Shown: positions 43,061 to 53,578 of the stretch, in pieces
How the letters are laid out: every line of letters begins with the position of its first letter
Position numbering within the stretch: position 1 is the stretch's first letter
Assembly (NCBI RefSeq): GCF_003019255.1
Contig: NZ_CP027846.1
Span: 2,232,001-2,296,000, forward strand
Length of the DNA: 64,000 bases
Origin: Staphylococcus kloosii
Lineage (GTDB): Bacteria; Bacillota; Bacilli; Staphylococcales; Staphylococcaceae
Reading direction: 5' to 3'
Notes under the pieces: generated by a model
The model's input: the letters and a program-made list of their open reading frames with translations, nothing else
Told to the model about the DNA's origin: nothing
Databases searched by the model: none
Program-made: the position numbers and the translations under genes

Positions 43061-43097
43061 AAAAAAGCAGCTCAACTTTGTAGGTTGAGCTGCTTTA
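43061..43097 (-). terminator. Terminator of the 2-hydroxyacid dehydrogenase operon
   Basis: AAAGCAGCTCAAC (43064-43076) pairs with GTTGAGCTGCTTT (43084-43096), with a minus-strand U tract, 17 bases after the stop codon. Confidence 0.85.
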
Positions 43098-43113
43098 CTT
43101 AATATTTTATTGA

Positions 43114-44076
43114 TTATCCCCTAACTGGCGTTAAAGGCTCATGTCCGGCTAATACTAATTTAATATTATCTACACATAACTGAATCATACGATCTCTAGT
43201 TACAATAGATGCACTACCGATATGCGGTACAATGACAGCATTTTTCATTTTTAATAACGGGTTGGCCATATTAATGGGCTCTTCCCTTAATACATCAAGT
43301 CCACACGCCCATATTTGACCTTCATTTAGTGCATGAATAAGTGCCTCTTCGTCAACGACTGCACCTCTACCAATATTAATAAATATGGCTTCTTTTTTCA
43401 TTTTTTCAAATGCTTGTTTATCAAATTTATCTTTTGTTTCTTCAGTAAGAGGTGCTGTACATATAATAAAGTCACTGTTTTTAAGTAAAGTATCAAACGA
43501 TACGTATAGCGCACCTAATTCTTCTTCAGCATCACTATGTCTAGAACGATTGTGATACATTATATTAGCTTCAAAACCTTTTAGCCTACGCGCTACTGCT
43601 TTACCGATATCACCCATACCAAAAATACCAACTTTGGCTCTATATAAATCTTTGCCTGCTAATAAGTATGGGCTCCAACTTTGCCATTTACCCTCTTGTA
43701 CGTAACGTTCTGCTTCAACTATTCGACGTGCCACACTTAACGTTAATGAGACACCTAATTCTGCTGTCGTCTCAGTTAAGACATCCGGCGTATTCGTCAC
43801 AACAATATTATGGTCGTGAGCTAGTTGTACATCTATGTTATCAAAGCCCACCGCCATATTTGCTATAATCTTCAAATTTGGTGCAGCGTTTAAAGCTTCT
43901 TCATCAATTTGCTCTGATAAAGTTATAAAACATGCCGTAGCTTCTGACAAAGCTTTTAAAAATTTATCCCTTGGCATTGGCGTATATGCATCATCCCAAA
44001 GTTCAACTGTATCAATCGCTTCTAATTGCTCAATAAATTTATCTGGTACTTTTCTTGTAACAATAATTTTACCCAT
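43114..44076 (-). CDS. D-isomer-specific 2-hydroxyacid dehydrogenase (glyoxylate/hydroxypyruvate reductase-like)
   Basis: The 320-residue NAD(P)-dependent enzyme has a Rossmann motif VGIFGMGDIGKAVARRL (about 149-165) and the catalytic set: arginine in NIGRGAVVDEEAL, glutamate in LREEPI, and histidine in VPHIGSAS. The family reduces glyoxylate, hydroxypyruvate or similar 2-keto acids; the substrate is not set by sequence alone. The ATG at 44076 follows a TAGG-type site. It is 10 bases downstream of the phosphatase gene, as the last gene of a run with it and the HepT-like gene. Confidence 0.88.
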   Translation of the reverse strand: MGKIIVTRKVPDKFIEQLEAIDTVELWDDAYTPMPRDKFLKALSEATACFITLSEQIDEEALNAAPNLKIIANMAVGFDNIDVQLAHDHNIVVTNTPDVLTETTAELGVSLTLSVARRIVEAERYVQEGKWQSWSPYLLAGKDLYRAKVGIFGMGDIGKAVARRLKGFEANIMYHNRSRHSDAEEELGALYVSFDTLLKNSDFIICTAPLTEETKDKFDKQAFEKMKKEAIFINIGRGAVVDEEALIHALNEGQIWACGLDVLREEPINMANPLLKMKNAVIVPHIGSASIVTRDRMIQLCVDNIKLVLAGHEPLTPVRG

Positions 44077-44086
44077 CCCAATCGAC

Positions 44087-44866
44087 CTACCCTTCTAATT
44101 CGGCTATAACTTCGTTTAAATCCTTAAATGAGTACGTTGGTGGTTGTTCTTTTTGTTGAATTTCTTCTAATGATGTTACCCCTGTTTGTACATGAATCGT
44201 ATCAACATTTACGTTAATACCTGATAAAATATCAGTATCATATAAATCGCCTACCATTGCCACTTCATCTTTAGGAAGATTTAGCACAGACAAAGCCATA
44301 TTCATGATTACTGGTTCTGGTTTGCCAATAAATACTGGTTCTTGTCCTGTTGAAACTGATACTACACTTGTTAAAGCACCGTTTCCAGGCATAAAGCCTC
44401 TTTCTTTCGGTATAGAAACATCTTTATTTGTTGATATAAATTTGGCTCCATTGCGTACCCCTAATGTCGCAATGCCTAATTTTTCATAAGTGATAGCTTC
44501 ATCAAGCCCTATGACTACATAATCCACAAATTCATCATCTTTAAGCTGTAAACCTTTATTGCTTAGTGCAGTTTTTAAACCATTGCCACCAACCATATAA
44601 ACTTTTGCATCTTGTTGTTCGTTCGCTATGTAGTCAGCCGTAGCTAATGCTGAAGTAATAATATCATCAGCTGTAGCTTTAATGCCTAATCTATTAAGTC
44701 TATTAGCAACTTCTACAGGTTCTTTTGATGAATTATTAGTTACGAATAAATAAGGAATATCGTGGTTACTTAAGTAATCTATAAATTCGGCCGCACCGTC
44801 TATAATGTCATCACCTTTATACATCGTGCCATCCAAATCTAATAAATACGCGCTATACTGCTTCAT
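44087..44866 (-). CDS. HAD-superfamily NagD-like phosphatase (TIGR01457)
   Basis: This 259-residue protein has the HAD motifs [15 protein letters not shown] (nucleophile Asp), [10 protein letters not shown] (motif II threonine), the lysine in FIGKPEP, and VGDLYDTDI (acidic motif IV), with the C2 cap of NagD/AraL phosphatases between. Substrates are probably sugar phosphates or nucleotides; housecleaning of damaged metabolites is typical. AAAGGAG precedes the ATG. It starts five bases after the preceding gene's stop. Confidence 0.9.
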   Translation of the reverse strand: MKQYSAYLLDLDGTMYKGDDIIDGAAEFIDYLSNHDIPYLFVTNNSSKEPVEVANRLNRLGIKATADDIITSALATADYIANEQQDAKVYMVGGNGLKTALSNKGLQLKDDEFVDYVVIGLDEAITYEKLGIATLGVRNGAKFISTNKDVSIPKERGFMPGNGALTSVVSVSTGQEPVFIGKPEPVIMNMALSVLNLPKDEVAMVGDLYDTDILSGINVNVDTIHVQTGVTSLEEIQQKEQPPTYSFKDLNEVIAELEG

Positions 44867-44871
44867 TTAAG

Positions 44872-45303
44872 TTATTCTCCTTTATCTCCAAATGCTGTCA
44901 CTGGTACGTTTTCACTTTTTAAAAAGTTTATTACTTCTGCGATAAACTGTTGATAATAAGGAATGGCTTGATCAAACAATGGCATTAAATTATTATCTTC
45001 AAGTTGATCATAAAAATGAACAAATTGTTTTCTTACATCAATTGTTTGATTAATTTGTTCTTGTGTTTCAGCTGAAATAACTTTTTCCAAAGCTAAAATA
45101 TCAATAACATCTTTATAGTTTCCTGGATCTCTTAAAATAAATCCATCAATAATCATGTTGCCAATATCTACAGATGATTCAATTAGCATTTGAGCAATAC
45201 GTTCAAATGCATATGTATTGCCCTTATTATTCTCATAATCCTCGGTTAATTGCTGGATATAATTTATTTTAGTATTTAACTGTTCTTTATTTACAAAGTA
45301 CAT
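44872..45303 (-). CDS. HepT-like (DUF86, UPF0331) protein
   Basis: The 143-residue all-alpha protein carries the RX4HXY motif of HepT-type toxins in VRKQFVHFYDQL (around residue 92-103). In HepT/MntA modules the toxin is neutralised by an adjacent nucleotidyltransferase; no MntA-like gene is adjacent here. The neighbours are a phosphatase and DUF3055, and the gene is conserved at this place in staphylococci, so a housekeeping role is more likely. I start at 45303, with GAGAGGTG upstream; the GTG at 45312 lies in that ribosome site. Confidence 0.85.
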   Translation of the reverse strand: MYFVNKEQLNTKINYIQQLTEDYENNKGNTYAFERIAQMLIESSVDIGNMIIDGFILRDPGNYKDVIDILALEKVISAETQEQINQTIDVRKQFVHFYDQLEDNNLMPLFDQAIPYYQQFIAEVINFLKSENVPVTAFGDKGE

Positions 45304-45440
45304 AACCGTCACCTCTCAATACTTTAATAATATCACAATTTTGAAGTTAAATTCATTAGTGGTTATACTTAGAACTAAAGATTTGCAAATATAAAATTAA
45401 TCATTTTACGCTTAGTAAAATATAGAAAGAAGGTCGTTTT

Positions 45441-45707
45441 ATGATAGACATGTATTTATATGATGATGATGAGACTGCACAGGTGCAATTTGTTGGATTT
45501 GTGGGCGAGGAAAGTCGGTATGATTTAATGCTAGTGCAAACCGATCGTCATTTTGGTAAAACCATAGTTTTAAATATGCAAACGAATAAATTTGGCATTA
45601 TAGGAACAGATGACCTAGAAGAAGAAGGATATATTGCATACATACTAGGTGTTAATGAAGCAGAAGGTAATGAATTACATGCCTTTTTATCAGAAAAAAT
45701 TCAGTAA
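45441..45707 (+). CDS. DUF3055 family protein
   Basis: This 88-residue acidic protein starts MIDMYLYDDDETAQVQFVG and includes VQTDRHFGKTIVLNMQTNKFGIIG. It matches the DUF3055 family of Firmicutes, of unknown function. AGAAGG lies upstream of the ATG. It is transcribed divergently from the HepT-like gene and shares a terminator with yutD. Confidence 0.85.
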   Translation: MIDMYLYDDDETAQVQFVGFVGEESRYDLMLVQTDRHFGKTIVLNMQTNKFGIIGTDDLEEEGYIAYILGVNEAEGNELHAFLSEKIQ

Positions 45708-45734
45708 AATTAATTAAGCAATGTATTTAACTGC

Positions 45735-45780
45735 TAAAAAAAGGCAATTTCTATTTAATATTGATAGAAATTGCCTTTTA
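45735..45780. terminator. Bidirectional terminator between DUF3055 and yutD
   Basis: A 16-bp perfect stem (45739-45754 with 45764-45779), flanked by A and T runs, between convergent genes. Confidence 0.88.
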
Positions 45781-45815
45781 AAGTATAAACTTAATAATAT
45801 TTGCGAACTTATTAG

Positions 45816-46196
45816 TTATTCTTCAGTATTTTGAATTGTAGGTTGGATTTTAACGTCTTTTAATTTATCTTCCGGTGTTTCTTCTACAGATAGTTCTTCA
45901 TTCGTATTATTTTTTGCTACTTCAGCTGTCACATTTTGCACGATAAAATATGGACACCCGAAGTTACAATACTCTAGTAAGTATTCTTGAATTGTTGAAA
46001 AACGTTTGCTTAACTCAGCTTTTTTATTGGAATCTTTGTAGAAACCTTTTAAACGAAGCTGATCGTAGCCGTAATCACCTACTACATAGTCGTATTTGTC
46101 TAAAATATCAGAATAGCGCCCAACAAATTTTTCTTCATCAAAACATTCTCTATATTCTTCTATTAGTTCAAACAACTGATTGTTTATTTTTATCAT
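45816..46196 (-). CDS. YutD family protein (DUF1027)
   Basis: The 126-residue protein matches YutD: FDEEKFVGRYSDILDKYDYVVGDYGYDQLRLKGFY near the N-terminus and the cysteine-containing LLEYCNFGCPYFIV at about 90-103, then a low-complexity acidic tail. Function is unknown. The ATG at 46196 follows AAGGTGA. It lies downstream of lipA, as in Bacillus (yutD near yutB/lipA), though a hairpin at 46311 separates them. Confidence 0.85.
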   Translation of the reverse strand: MIKINNQLFELIEEYRECFDEEKFVGRYSDILDKYDYVVGDYGYDQLRLKGFYKDSNKKAELSKRFSTIQEYLLEYCNFGCPYFIVQNVTAEVAKNNTNEELSVEETPEDKLKDVKIQPTIQNTEE

Positions 46197-46310
46197 TAGA
46201 TTTCACCTTGATTTTATATTGGATCAAATATGTTACAACATTAGCTTACTATCGCTGACACATATCTTCACAGGTTAGACGGTAACTAATTATTTTAATT
46301 GTTACTATAA

Positions 46311-46358
46311 AGACTTAGTCCACCATATGTCAAAAAACCATACGTGTAAACTAAGTCT
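46311..46358 (-). terminator. Possible terminator of lipA
   Basis: AGACTTAGT (46311-46319) pairs with ACTAAGTCT (46350-46358), with a 30-base loop and a weak U tract. It starts about 20 bases after the lipA stop. Confidence 0.45.
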
Positions 46359-46377
46359 AGATTTAAATCATATTAAA

Positions 46378-47301
46378 TTATTGTTCTGCGTTTAGTTGGG
46401 CTTCACCAAGACGTTGTTTTTCTTTAGCCGCTTCGTTTACTTGTTCATCTGCGTGATATGAACTTCTTACAAGTGGGCCAGCCTGACAGTGTTTAAAGCC
46501 TTTATCCATAGCAATTTTACGTAATTTACCAAATTCTAATGGTGTATAGTATTTTTCAACTTTCAAGTGTTTACGTGATGGTTGTAAATATTGTCCAATT
46601 GTTAAAATATCTACGTCATTGGCACGTAAATCATCCATTGTTTCATAAATTTCTTCGTAAGTTTCGCCTAAACCTACCATAAAGCTAGATTTTGTAGGTA
46701 TTTCTGGTTGTAATTCTTTTGAGCGTCTTAAAAATTCTAAAGTTCTATCATAAGTAGCACGTGCACGAACTCTTGGTGTTAAGCGACGTACTGTTTCTAT
46801 ATTATGGTTTAAAATATCTGGTTTAGAAGCCATTAATGTTTCTAAAGCTTCGTAATCTCCACCCATATCTGAAGGTAATATTTCAATAGTTGTATAAGGG
46901 TTACGAGCACGTACTTTACGTACTGTTTCAGCATATACGTTTGAACCGGCATCTCTTAAATCATCTCTTGCTACTGCTGTGATAACGACGTGTTTTAAGT
47001 TCATTAATTCTACTGATTCAGCAACTCTTTCTGGTTCACCTAAATCTAATTCGTTTGGTAATCCTGTTTTAACAGCACAGAATCTACAAGCACGGGTACA
47101 AACCGCACCTAAAATCATAAATGTTGCAGTACGACGTTCACCCCAACACTCATGTATATTTGGACACTTTGCTTCTTCACAAACTGTGTGTAAGTTCTTT
47201 TCACGCATCATTTTCTTGAGGCCAGTGTAATTTTCATTCGTGTTAAGCTTTATTTTTAACCAATCTGGTTTACGTAATATTTCTTCATTTTTAGTAGCCA
47301 T
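46378..47301 (-). CDS. lipA: Lipoyl synthase
   Basis: LipA (307 aa) inserts two sulfur atoms into octanoyl chains bound to lipoyl domains, using radical SAM chemistry. Both clusters are visible: Cys41, Cys46, Cys52 ([12 protein letters not shown]) for the sacrificial auxiliary cluster, and CTRACRFC (Cys68, Cys72, Cys75) for the SAM cluster; the serine ligand is in VRSSYHA. The ATG at 47301 follows CAGGAGGG. It depends on the Suf/Nfu Fe-S factors encoded nearby, and GcvH at 61777 is a likely acceptor. Confidence 0.97.
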   Translation of the reverse strand: MATKNEEILRKPDWLKIKLNTNENYTGLKKMMREKNLHTVCEEAKCPNIHECWGERRTATFMILGAVCTRACRFCAVKTGLPNELDLGEPERVAESVELMNLKHVVITAVARDDLRDAGSNVYAETVRKVRARNPYTTIEILPSDMGGDYEALETLMASKPDILNHNIETVRRLTPRVRARATYDRTLEFLRRSKELQPEIPTKSSFMVGLGETYEEIYETMDDLRANDVDILTIGQYLQPSRKHLKVEKYYTPLEFGKLRKIAMDKGFKHCQAGPLVRSSYHADEQVNEAAKEKQRLGEAQLNAEQ

Positions 47302-47383
47302 AACAACGCTTACCCTCCTGTATAAATATCTCTAACTATTATAACTAACTTTACACCAAATTAAAACGTAATTGAGGCATAAA

Positions 47384-48703
47384 TTAATATTGTAACAATT
47401 TCTTCTTAAATATATCTCTTAAAAAGTCCGGCATCAAGTACTCTATTTGTTGATCTTTTAACATTGGAAAATACCTTCCAAAAGTATACATATCAACTGT
47501 TCCTAACGTATAAGTATGGTCATCAATAATTTCTTCACCACCGATAAAATAACGATTTTCAGATTCAATAAAACCAACATTATATAGGATATATCCGCCA
47601 AAAATATTTCCCCTAAAACCTAAACCTTGTGCTTGAGCATTAATATATTCTTGTTTTTGACTTTTAATTACAACTTCTTTTAACACTTTACCTGAAAGTT
47701 TAATTCTAACTGCATTAATTGGATGTGGTAACATTTGGTGAATGTCATATTCAGTAACGATTTTATCGTCTATTGCATTTACTATCAGGCCGGCATTAAT
47801 GATTGTACAATCCGCACCTGTAAAATATTGTAAACTTTCTGCCAACAAATATGCTGTTTCACTAATGAAGTTTGTTTCTCGTGGTAGAGATACAAGTCTA
47901 TTTGTAACAGGCTCATCCATTAATGCTTGCCCTTCTTCGGCAAAATGTGTTTCTGTTTCAGGTAATGTCTCGAGAGGATGAATCGTAGCTTCTTTGGACG
48001 TTACTTTGTTGTTGTTTATTTCTAAAGTTACTTCCCCTAAATAGTTACCATATTTTCCTGCGGCTGCCATTAATACACCATTATTGACTTCGCCATTTTC
48101 AAAATAATGATGCGTATGACTTCCTAAAATCACATCTATCTCGGGAATTTCTTGGCATAATTTTTCATCAAAAAAGACGCCGACATGGCTCATAATAATC
48201 AATACATCATATTGACCTTCATTTGCATGAATTTCATCTTTAATGGCTTCTAACGGATTTGTTACAACCCAATCTAATGCTCTATAAAACGGTGTAAAAG
48301 GTGCAGTAGCAGCTACAAATAATATACGAACGCCATCGATAGTTTTTATATAAGATGACGAAATATTGTGTGGCAAATTCCCCTCTTTATCAAAAACGTT
48401 GGCACATGTCACTGCAAAATTTGCGTCATTATATAAATTATTCAGTGCTTCATGTGATATCGTCATGCCTTCATTGTTACCTATAGTTGCTATATCACAA
48501 TGTGCGTCATTTAATAAATCTACGTTTCTAATCCCCATCGTTGCCTCTGTCACCGGTGCTGATAAATCTACGTGGTCTCCAATATCTAAGTATAGAGAGG
48601 GGTGTGTTAATTGTGGTCTTACTTCAGCTAAATACGCTGAAATTCTTGAATATTCGTGTAGATGACTATGTATATCATTAGTATGATAAATAGTTAATTG
48701 CAT
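47384..48703 (-). CDS. 5'-nucleotidase/UDP-sugar hydrolase family metallophosphoesterase (YunD-like)
   Basis: This 439-residue protein has an N-terminal calcineurin-like domain with YHTNDIHSHLHEY, YLDIGDHVD, TIGNNEGMT (where many relatives read GNHE), IIMSHVGV and ILGSHTHHYF, and a C-terminal 5'-nucleotidase domain (about 270-439). There is no signal peptide, unlike the surface nucleotidase AdsA, so it is probably cytoplasmic. The Asn in place of His in GNNE is seen in several Firmicute relatives and may be family-specific. GAGGATATAG precedes the ATG. Confidence 0.87.
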   Translation of the reverse strand: MQLTIYHTNDIHSHLHEYSRISAYLAEVRPQLTHPSLYLDIGDHVDLSAPVTEATMGIRNVDLLNDAHCDIATIGNNEGMTISHEALNNLYNDANFAVTCANVFDKEGNLPHNISSSYIKTIDGVRILFVAATAPFTPFYRALDWVVTNPLEAIKDEIHANEGQYDVLIIMSHVGVFFDEKLCQEIPEIDVILGSHTHHYFENGEVNNGVLMAAAGKYGNYLGEVTLEINNNKVTSKEATIHPLETLPETETHFAEEGQALMDEPVTNRLVSLPRETNFISETAYLLAESLQYFTGADCTIINAGLIVNAIDDKIVTEYDIHQMLPHPINAVRIKLSGKVLKEVVIKSQKQEYINAQAQGLGFRGNIFGGYILYNVGFIESENRYFIGGEEIIDDHTYTLGTVDMYTFGRYFPMLKDQQIEYLMPDFLRDIFKKKLLQY

Positions 48704-48771
48704 CTATATCCTCTCCTGATAACTTACAAAGTTACAAATTTAAACTTCAGAAAATACTCTATAATACTTTA

Positions 48772-49620
48772 CTAAAATAAACGTAATTGTTGCGGCGCCA
48801 AACCATCATAATCTATACCTAATATTGTCTGATATGTTTTAGCGTTTTTCGCAGCATGCCCTCCAGAATTGTTGTTAAACACGACGTAAACTTCGCTAGC
48901 TTTTTGATCCAACACTTTTACTTTATTCGCTAAATTAGTTAATTCTTCTTTGGTATAATCATATAAATAACGTACGTCACGCCACTTTTCATCTGTCATA
49001 TCTTGTTTGGTCCAACCATGTGTATTACGTCCATGGTATCTCACAAATGCAACGCTATTAGTAATTCTGTTCACTAATGGAATAGAACCTTGTCCTACTT
49101 GAGGTTCATCACATACAGAATGGATAATATTTTGCTCTGTTAAAAATGATAATGTTTGTTCTTTAAAATCATCAGAAAACCAAGATTGATGTCGAAATTC
49201 AACGCACATAGGAAAAGCCTTTAATTGTTCTCTAATGTACCTTATGTATGTAATATTCTGAGCAGTACAATCAAACCATGGTGGAAACTGAACTAATACC
49301 ATCGCTAGTTTGTTTACTTGCTTTAATGGTTCTAACATTAGTTTAAATTGGTCTATTAATTCTTGCCTAGACTCTGCGTACTCTTTATAGTCTGCATGTA
49401 AAGTTAGTGCTTGATGTATTTTTACTATGAATTTAAATTTTTCGGGTGTTTCTTTAATCCATTTTAAAATATTTCTTTCTGGTTGAATTGCATAATAAGA
49501 TGCATCAAGTTCTACGATTGGAAAATGACTAGCATATGTTTTTAACTTATCTGATTTTCGTTGTAGATCTTCATATAAAGTATCATGATCGCCCCAACCT
49601 GTGAGTCCAATATTTATCAT
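48772..49620 (-). CDS. DUF72 family protein (YunF-like)
   Basis: The 282-residue protein has the DUF72 TIM-barrel features: GLTGWGDHDTLY at the N-terminus, FPIVELDASYYAIQPE, FKFIVKIHQALTLHADY, CVEFRHQSWFSDDF and VYVVFNNNSGGHAAKNA at the end. Biochemical function is unknown. It stands 68 bases upstream of the nucleotidase gene on the same strand, as yunD and yunF do in Bacillus, so cotranscription is likely. Confidence 0.86.
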   Translation of the reverse strand: MINIGLTGWGDHDTLYEDLQRKSDKLKTYASHFPIVELDASYYAIQPERNILKWIKETPEKFKFIVKIHQALTLHADYKEYAESRQELIDQFKLMLEPLKQVNKLAMVLVQFPPWFDCTAQNITYIRYIREQLKAFPMCVEFRHQSWFSDDFKEQTLSFLTEQNIIHSVCDEPQVGQGSIPLVNRITNSVAFVRYHGRNTHGWTKQDMTDEKWRDVRYLYDYTKEELTNLANKVKVLDQKASEVYVVFNNNSGGHAAKNAKTYQTILGIDYDGLAPQQLRLF

Positions 49621-49772
49621 TCATATCACCGACTACATAATACCATACATATAATAATTCATTCACTTGTTTAAGCTTAACAAATCGTTTTCATATATAT
49701 AAAGCACCACTACACTAAAGAATCATTTTTAGCTAAAAACTATCTTTCAATGTAATGATGCTTATCTAATTA

Positions 49773-50834
49773 TTATTGTAATACTTTTTTCGATTGATTA
49801 AGAATGTGTTGCATTAAGTCATCGACACTAACTGCTTGAGCGAGTCTTGGACTTTGACCACTCCATAAATGCGTCATATCGGCATCGCCTTTTTGCGCAG
49901 CAGCCTTACGAATCGCATTTGTTAGTTGATTTTGTATAGGATAACTTGGAATGGTATCGTCATAATTATTCATTTCATGAATAAACTCATTATCAATGCC
50001 ACGAGCCGGCTTGCCACTAAATACAGGAGTAACTACCGTATCTGTTTCCTTACTATGCAAAATAGCGTCACGTAAAACATTATTGGCGCCACTTTCCAAC
50101 GTAGTTAAAAACGCTGTACCCATCTGTACCGCTTGCGCACCTAATGCCATACTCGCAATTAACCCTCTGCCATCCATAATGCCACCAGCAGCAACTACCG
50201 GTATAGAGACGTTATCGACAATTTGTGGTACTAATGACATCGTACCTACGAGTGCGCCATTATTACTCGTGTCTATAAATGAACCACGATGACCACCCGC
50301 TTCACTGCCTTGCGCAACAACAATATCAATGCCTGCAGCTTCGTTAGCTTTGGCTTCGTCAACTGATGTAGCAGTCCCTAATAAAGTAATATGGTGTGCT
50401 TTCAATTTGGTAATGATTTCTTGATCTGGAATTCCAAAAGTAAAAGCGACAATAGGAACTTGCTTATTGATTATAATGTCTATGGCTTGTTCGAATTGTT
50501 GTTGCTCAGTGATATTCACAACGGGTTCTTCTAAATTAAATGCCTTGCGATAAGGTTTAAGCCAAGCTTGCATATGTTCTACGAGTCCATTGTCTATTTC
50601 ATTATTACTTGGAACGAATAAATTCACTGCAAATGGTTTAGTCGTTAAGTCTTTCACGACATCAATTTCACTTTCCAGTTTTTCACCATCAAAGTAACCA
50701 GCACCTATCATGCCTAAACCACCTGCATTACATACCGCAGCGACTAATTCTGGTGTAGTACTTCCAGCCATACCTGCTTGAATTATTGGATAATCTATAT
50801 TTAAGCGTTTCGTAAGTTGTGTTGATAATTGCAT
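49773..50834 (-). CDS. Nitronate monooxygenase family protein
   Basis: This 353-residue FMN-dependent TIM-barrel enzyme resembles nitronate monooxygenase and FabK. It has [20 protein letters not shown] near residue 15, the FMN-binding [12 protein letters not shown] with the likely catalytic histidine, and [32 protein letters not shown] split over about 213-245. It may detoxify alkyl nitronates. The start at 50834 ([11 protein letters not shown]) follows GAGAGGTG; the GTG at 50843 overlaps that site. Confidence 0.88.
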   Translation of the reverse strand: MQLSTQLTKRLNIDYPIIQAGMAGSTTPELVAAVCNAGGLGMIGAGYFDGEKLESEIDVVKDLTTKPFAVNLFVPSNNEIDNGLVEHMQAWLKPYRKAFNLEEPVVNITEQQQFEQAIDIIINKQVPIVAFTFGIPDQEIITKLKAHHITLLGTATSVDEAKANEAAGIDIVVAQGSEAGGHRGSFIDTSNNGALVGTMSLVPQIVDNVSIPVVAAGGIMDGRGLIASMALGAQAVQMGTAFLTTLESGANNVLRDAILHSKETDTVVTPVFSGKPARGIDNEFIHEMNNYDDTIPSYPIQNQLTNAIRKAAAQKGDADMTHLWSGQSPRLAQAVSVDDLMQHILNQSKKVLQ

Positions 50835-50861
50835 CTCTAACACCTCTCGATTAATGACAAA

Positions 50862-51872
50862 TTAATTTTTCTTTATGTTTGAAGTTAATTTTTCTTCCTC
50901 TTCTTCGTCCATTTCATCTTCAATTTCCATTCCAAGCATTTCCTCAATTAAATCCTCGTGAGAAACGATACCATCCGTCCCACCATATTCATCTAGAACA
51001 ATCGCTAAATGTTTACGTGTTACGGTCATTTTTCTTAATACCCACTCAGCTTTATTATGCTCATTAACAAATAATGGCACGGAAGTATAATCGATGATCG
51101 ATTTGTCTTGTTCATGATTCCACGCTAATAAATATTTAGAATGAAAGACACCAACTATATTATCAATGTCACCTTCATAAACTGGGTATCTTGTATATGG
51201 ATTTGATTTTACAGTTTCATATACTTCTTCATAGCTCGCGTCGTCTGAAAATGCCGTTACATTGATTCTTGGCGTAGTATTAACATCATTGATTTTTAAT
51301 TTATCAAAATCCATTACTCCTTGGATACGTTTGCTTTCCATCTCATTAAATGCACCTTCGCTACCAGCAATGGTTACAAGTTGTCGTATTTCTTCTTTAG
51401 AATACTTTTGTTCGCTTTCCTGATTTTTTGTTAATGCGTGATGTATACTATCCGTTAAGCCATTTAGAATCATCGTGATTGGTTTGAAAATCATAGTTAT
51501 TAATTTTAGTGGACCATAATTAAATCGACCGACAGCATTCGGAATTGATGCCGCAATAGATTTCGGAAAGACTTCGCCTATAAGAATGACTACGATAATC
51601 GACAGTATAATTGTTCCAACAATATTTAAGTTATGGTTGATAGCGACAATAGTCATTAGCGCCAAAATCAATAGATTCGCTATTGTGTTGCACACTAAAA
51701 TTGTCGTAATAAAATCACTTGGTTTATGTAAAAAATCTAGTAATTTTTGTGCTTTTTTATTTCCTTGTTGTGCTTCTTCACTTAATTTAATTTTGTTTAT
51801 AGCAGTCAATGCCGTTTCACTACTAGAAAAGAAAAACGAGGCTAACAATAAAATGATTATCGATATAACCAA
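50862..51872 (-). CDS. CNNM/CBS-domain membrane protein (hemolysin family, MpfA-like paralogue)
   Basis: The 336-residue protein has a DUF21 (CNNM) membrane domain with three to four segments, opening with IIILLLASFFFSSSETALTA and including IGEVFPKSIAASIP, then paired CBS domains (about 185-310) with TRYPVYEGD and VLDEYGGTDGIVSHEDLIEEMLG. It lacks the C-terminal CorC domain of longer relatives and ends in an acidic stretch. Relatives are magnesium exporters or regulators. The start is a TTG at 51872, nine bases after AAGGGG; no ATG fits the frame. Confidence 0.88.
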   Translation of the reverse strand: MVISIIILLLASFFFSSSETALTAINKIKLSEEAQQGNKKAQKLLDFLHKPSDFITTILVCNTIANLLILALMTIVAINHNLNIVGTIILSIIVVILIGEVFPKSIAASIPNAVGRFNYGPLKLITMIFKPITMILNGLTDSIHHALTKNQESEQKYSKEEIRQLVTIAGSEGAFNEMESKRIQGVMDFDKLKINDVNTTPRINVTAFSDDASYEEVYETVKSNPYTRYPVYEGDIDNIVGVFHSKYLLAWNHEQDKSIIDYTSVPLFVNEHNKAEWVLRKMTVTRKHLAIVLDEYGGTDGIVSHEDLIEEMLGMEIEDEMDEEEEEKLTSNIKKN

Positions 51873-52180
51873 AAAGCATATCCCCTTCGTTACGTTTTAT
51901 TTGCTGTTTTAATTCTTATTCCCTATGAGGTTTACTAAAAACAACTTTGTTGATGAAATAAATTAATTCTAACACTCATTTTTATTCATAAGAATGTATT
52001 TGTACACTATATAGTTTAACACGATAGCTATACTTATTGTTAAACATAACGTGCTATAAAGCGAAATTTATTTATTCTCCTGCTAATAGATTCGTGCATT
52101 GTTCAATTGTTATTACGATAAAAAAAGAGGCGTCCTTAGGACACCTCTTTATATTATCAATAGACATTATAATCGATTTA
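51873..52180. other. 308-bp intergenic region upstream of the CNNM gene
   Basis: No gene. It holds the suf terminator (52121-52152) and an 8-bp inverted repeat GTTTAACA (52014-52021) / TGTTAAAC (52038-52045) of unknown meaning, perhaps an operator for the CNNM gene. Confidence 0.5.
52121..52152 (-). terminator. Terminator of the suf operon
   Basis: AAAGAGGCGTCC (52124-52135) pairs with GGACACCTCTTT (52139-52150), with one G-U pair on the minus strand and a run of U. It lies 30 bases after the sufB stop. Confidence 0.85.
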
Positions 52181-53578
52181 TTAACCGATTGAACCTTCCA
52201 TTTCGAATTTGATTAGACGGTTCATTTCTACTGCGTATTCCATTGGTAGCTCTTTTGTGAATGGTTCAATGAAGCCCATTACGATCATTTCTGTCGCTTC
52301 TTCTTCTGAAATACCACGACTCATTAGATAGAATAATTGTTCTTCAGAAACTTTAGATACTTTCGCTTCATGTTCTAATGAGATGTTGTCGTTAAATACT
52401 TCATTGTAAGGAATTGTATCTGAAGTTGATTCATTATCTAAAATCAACGTATCACATTCAATATTTGAACGTGCACCTTTCGCTTTACGTCCGAAGTGAA
52501 CGATACCACGATAAACAACTTTACCGCCATCTTTAGAAATAGATTTTGAAACAATTGTTGAAGACGTATTTGGTGCTTTGTGAATCATTTTCGCACCGGC
52601 ATCTTGTACTTGGCCTTTACCTGCAAAAGCAATTGATAAAGTACTACCTTTAGCGCCTTCACCCATAAGCACACAGTTAGGGTATTTCATTGTTAATTTA
52701 GAACCTAAGTTACCGTCTACCCATTCCATATTACCATTCTCATAAACTAATGTACGTTTAGTAACTAAGTTATAAACGTTGTTAGCCCAGTTTTGAATTG
52801 TAGTATAACGCACGTGTGCATCTTTATGAACAATAATTTCAACTACCGCTGAGTGTAATGAACTTGTTGTGTAAACTGGTGCAGTACAACCTTCTACGTA
52901 GTTTACTGAAGCTCCCTCGTCAGCAATAATTAGTGTACGTTCGAATTGACCCATATTTTCTGAGTTAATACGGAAATATGCTTGTAATGGTGTGTCTAAT
53001 TTAATGTTCTTAGGAACATAGATGAATGAACCACCAGACCATACAGCTGAGTTTAATGCAGAAAACTTGTTGTCAGCAGCAGGTACTACTGAAGCAAAGT
53101 ATTCTTTGAATAATTCTTCATTTTCTCTTAAAGCACTATCTGTATCTTTAAAGATAATACCTTTTTCTTCAAGTTCTTTTTCCATGTTATGGTAAACAAC
53201 TTCTGATTCATATTGCGCAGATACACCTGCAAGGTATTTTTGCTCTGCTTCTGGAATACCTAATTTATCAAATGTACGTTTAATTTCTTCTGGAACTTCA
53301 TCCCATGAACGTTCAGCGTGTTCAGATGGTTTTACATAATACGTAATATCATCGAAGTCTAATTCAGATAAATCTCCACCCCACTGTGGCATTGGCATTT
53401 TGTAGAAATATTTCAATGCTTTAAGTCTGAAATCAAGCATCCATTCTGGCTCTTCTTTCATATTGGAAATTTCTTTAACGATGTTTTCTGTTAAACCTCG
53501 TTCTGATCTGAAAATGGAAACATCTTCTTCGTGGAAACCATATTTGTAATCTCCAACATCAGGTGCTTTCTTAGCCAT
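52181..53578 (-). CDS. sufB: Fe-S cluster assembly protein SufB
   Basis: SufB (465 aa) is the scaffold subunit of the SufBCD complex on which Fe-S clusters are built. It has the SufB N-terminal region ([20 protein letters not shown]), the beta-helix core with NYVEGCTAP and a C-terminal [20 protein letters not shown] shared with SufD. The start at 53578 follows AAAGGAG; the in-frame codon at 53587 overlaps the site. It is the last gene of sufCDSUB; 198 bases separate it from sufU. Confidence 0.97.
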   Translation of the reverse strand: MAKKAPDVGDYKYGFHEEDVSIFRSERGLTENIVKEISNMKEEPEWMLDFRLKALKYFYKMPMPQWGGDLSELDFDDITYYVKPSEHAERSWDEVPEEIKRTFDKLGIPEAEQKYLAGVSAQYESEVVYHNMEKELEEKGIIFKDTDSALRENEELFKEYFASVVPAADNKFSALNSAVWSGGSFIYVPKNIKLDTPLQAYFRINSENMGQFERTLIIADEGASVNYVEGCTAPVYTTSSLHSAVVEIIVHKDAHVRYTTIQNWANNVYNLVTKRTLVYENGNMEWVDGNLGSKLTMKYPNCVLMGEGAKGSTLSIAFAGKGQVQDAGAKMIHKAPNTSSTIVSKSISKDGGKVVYRGIVHFGRKAKGARSNIECDTLILDNESTSDTIPYNEVFNDNISLEHEAKVSKVSEEQLFYLMSRGISEEEATEMIVMGFIEPFTKELPMEYAVEMNRLIKFEMEGSIG

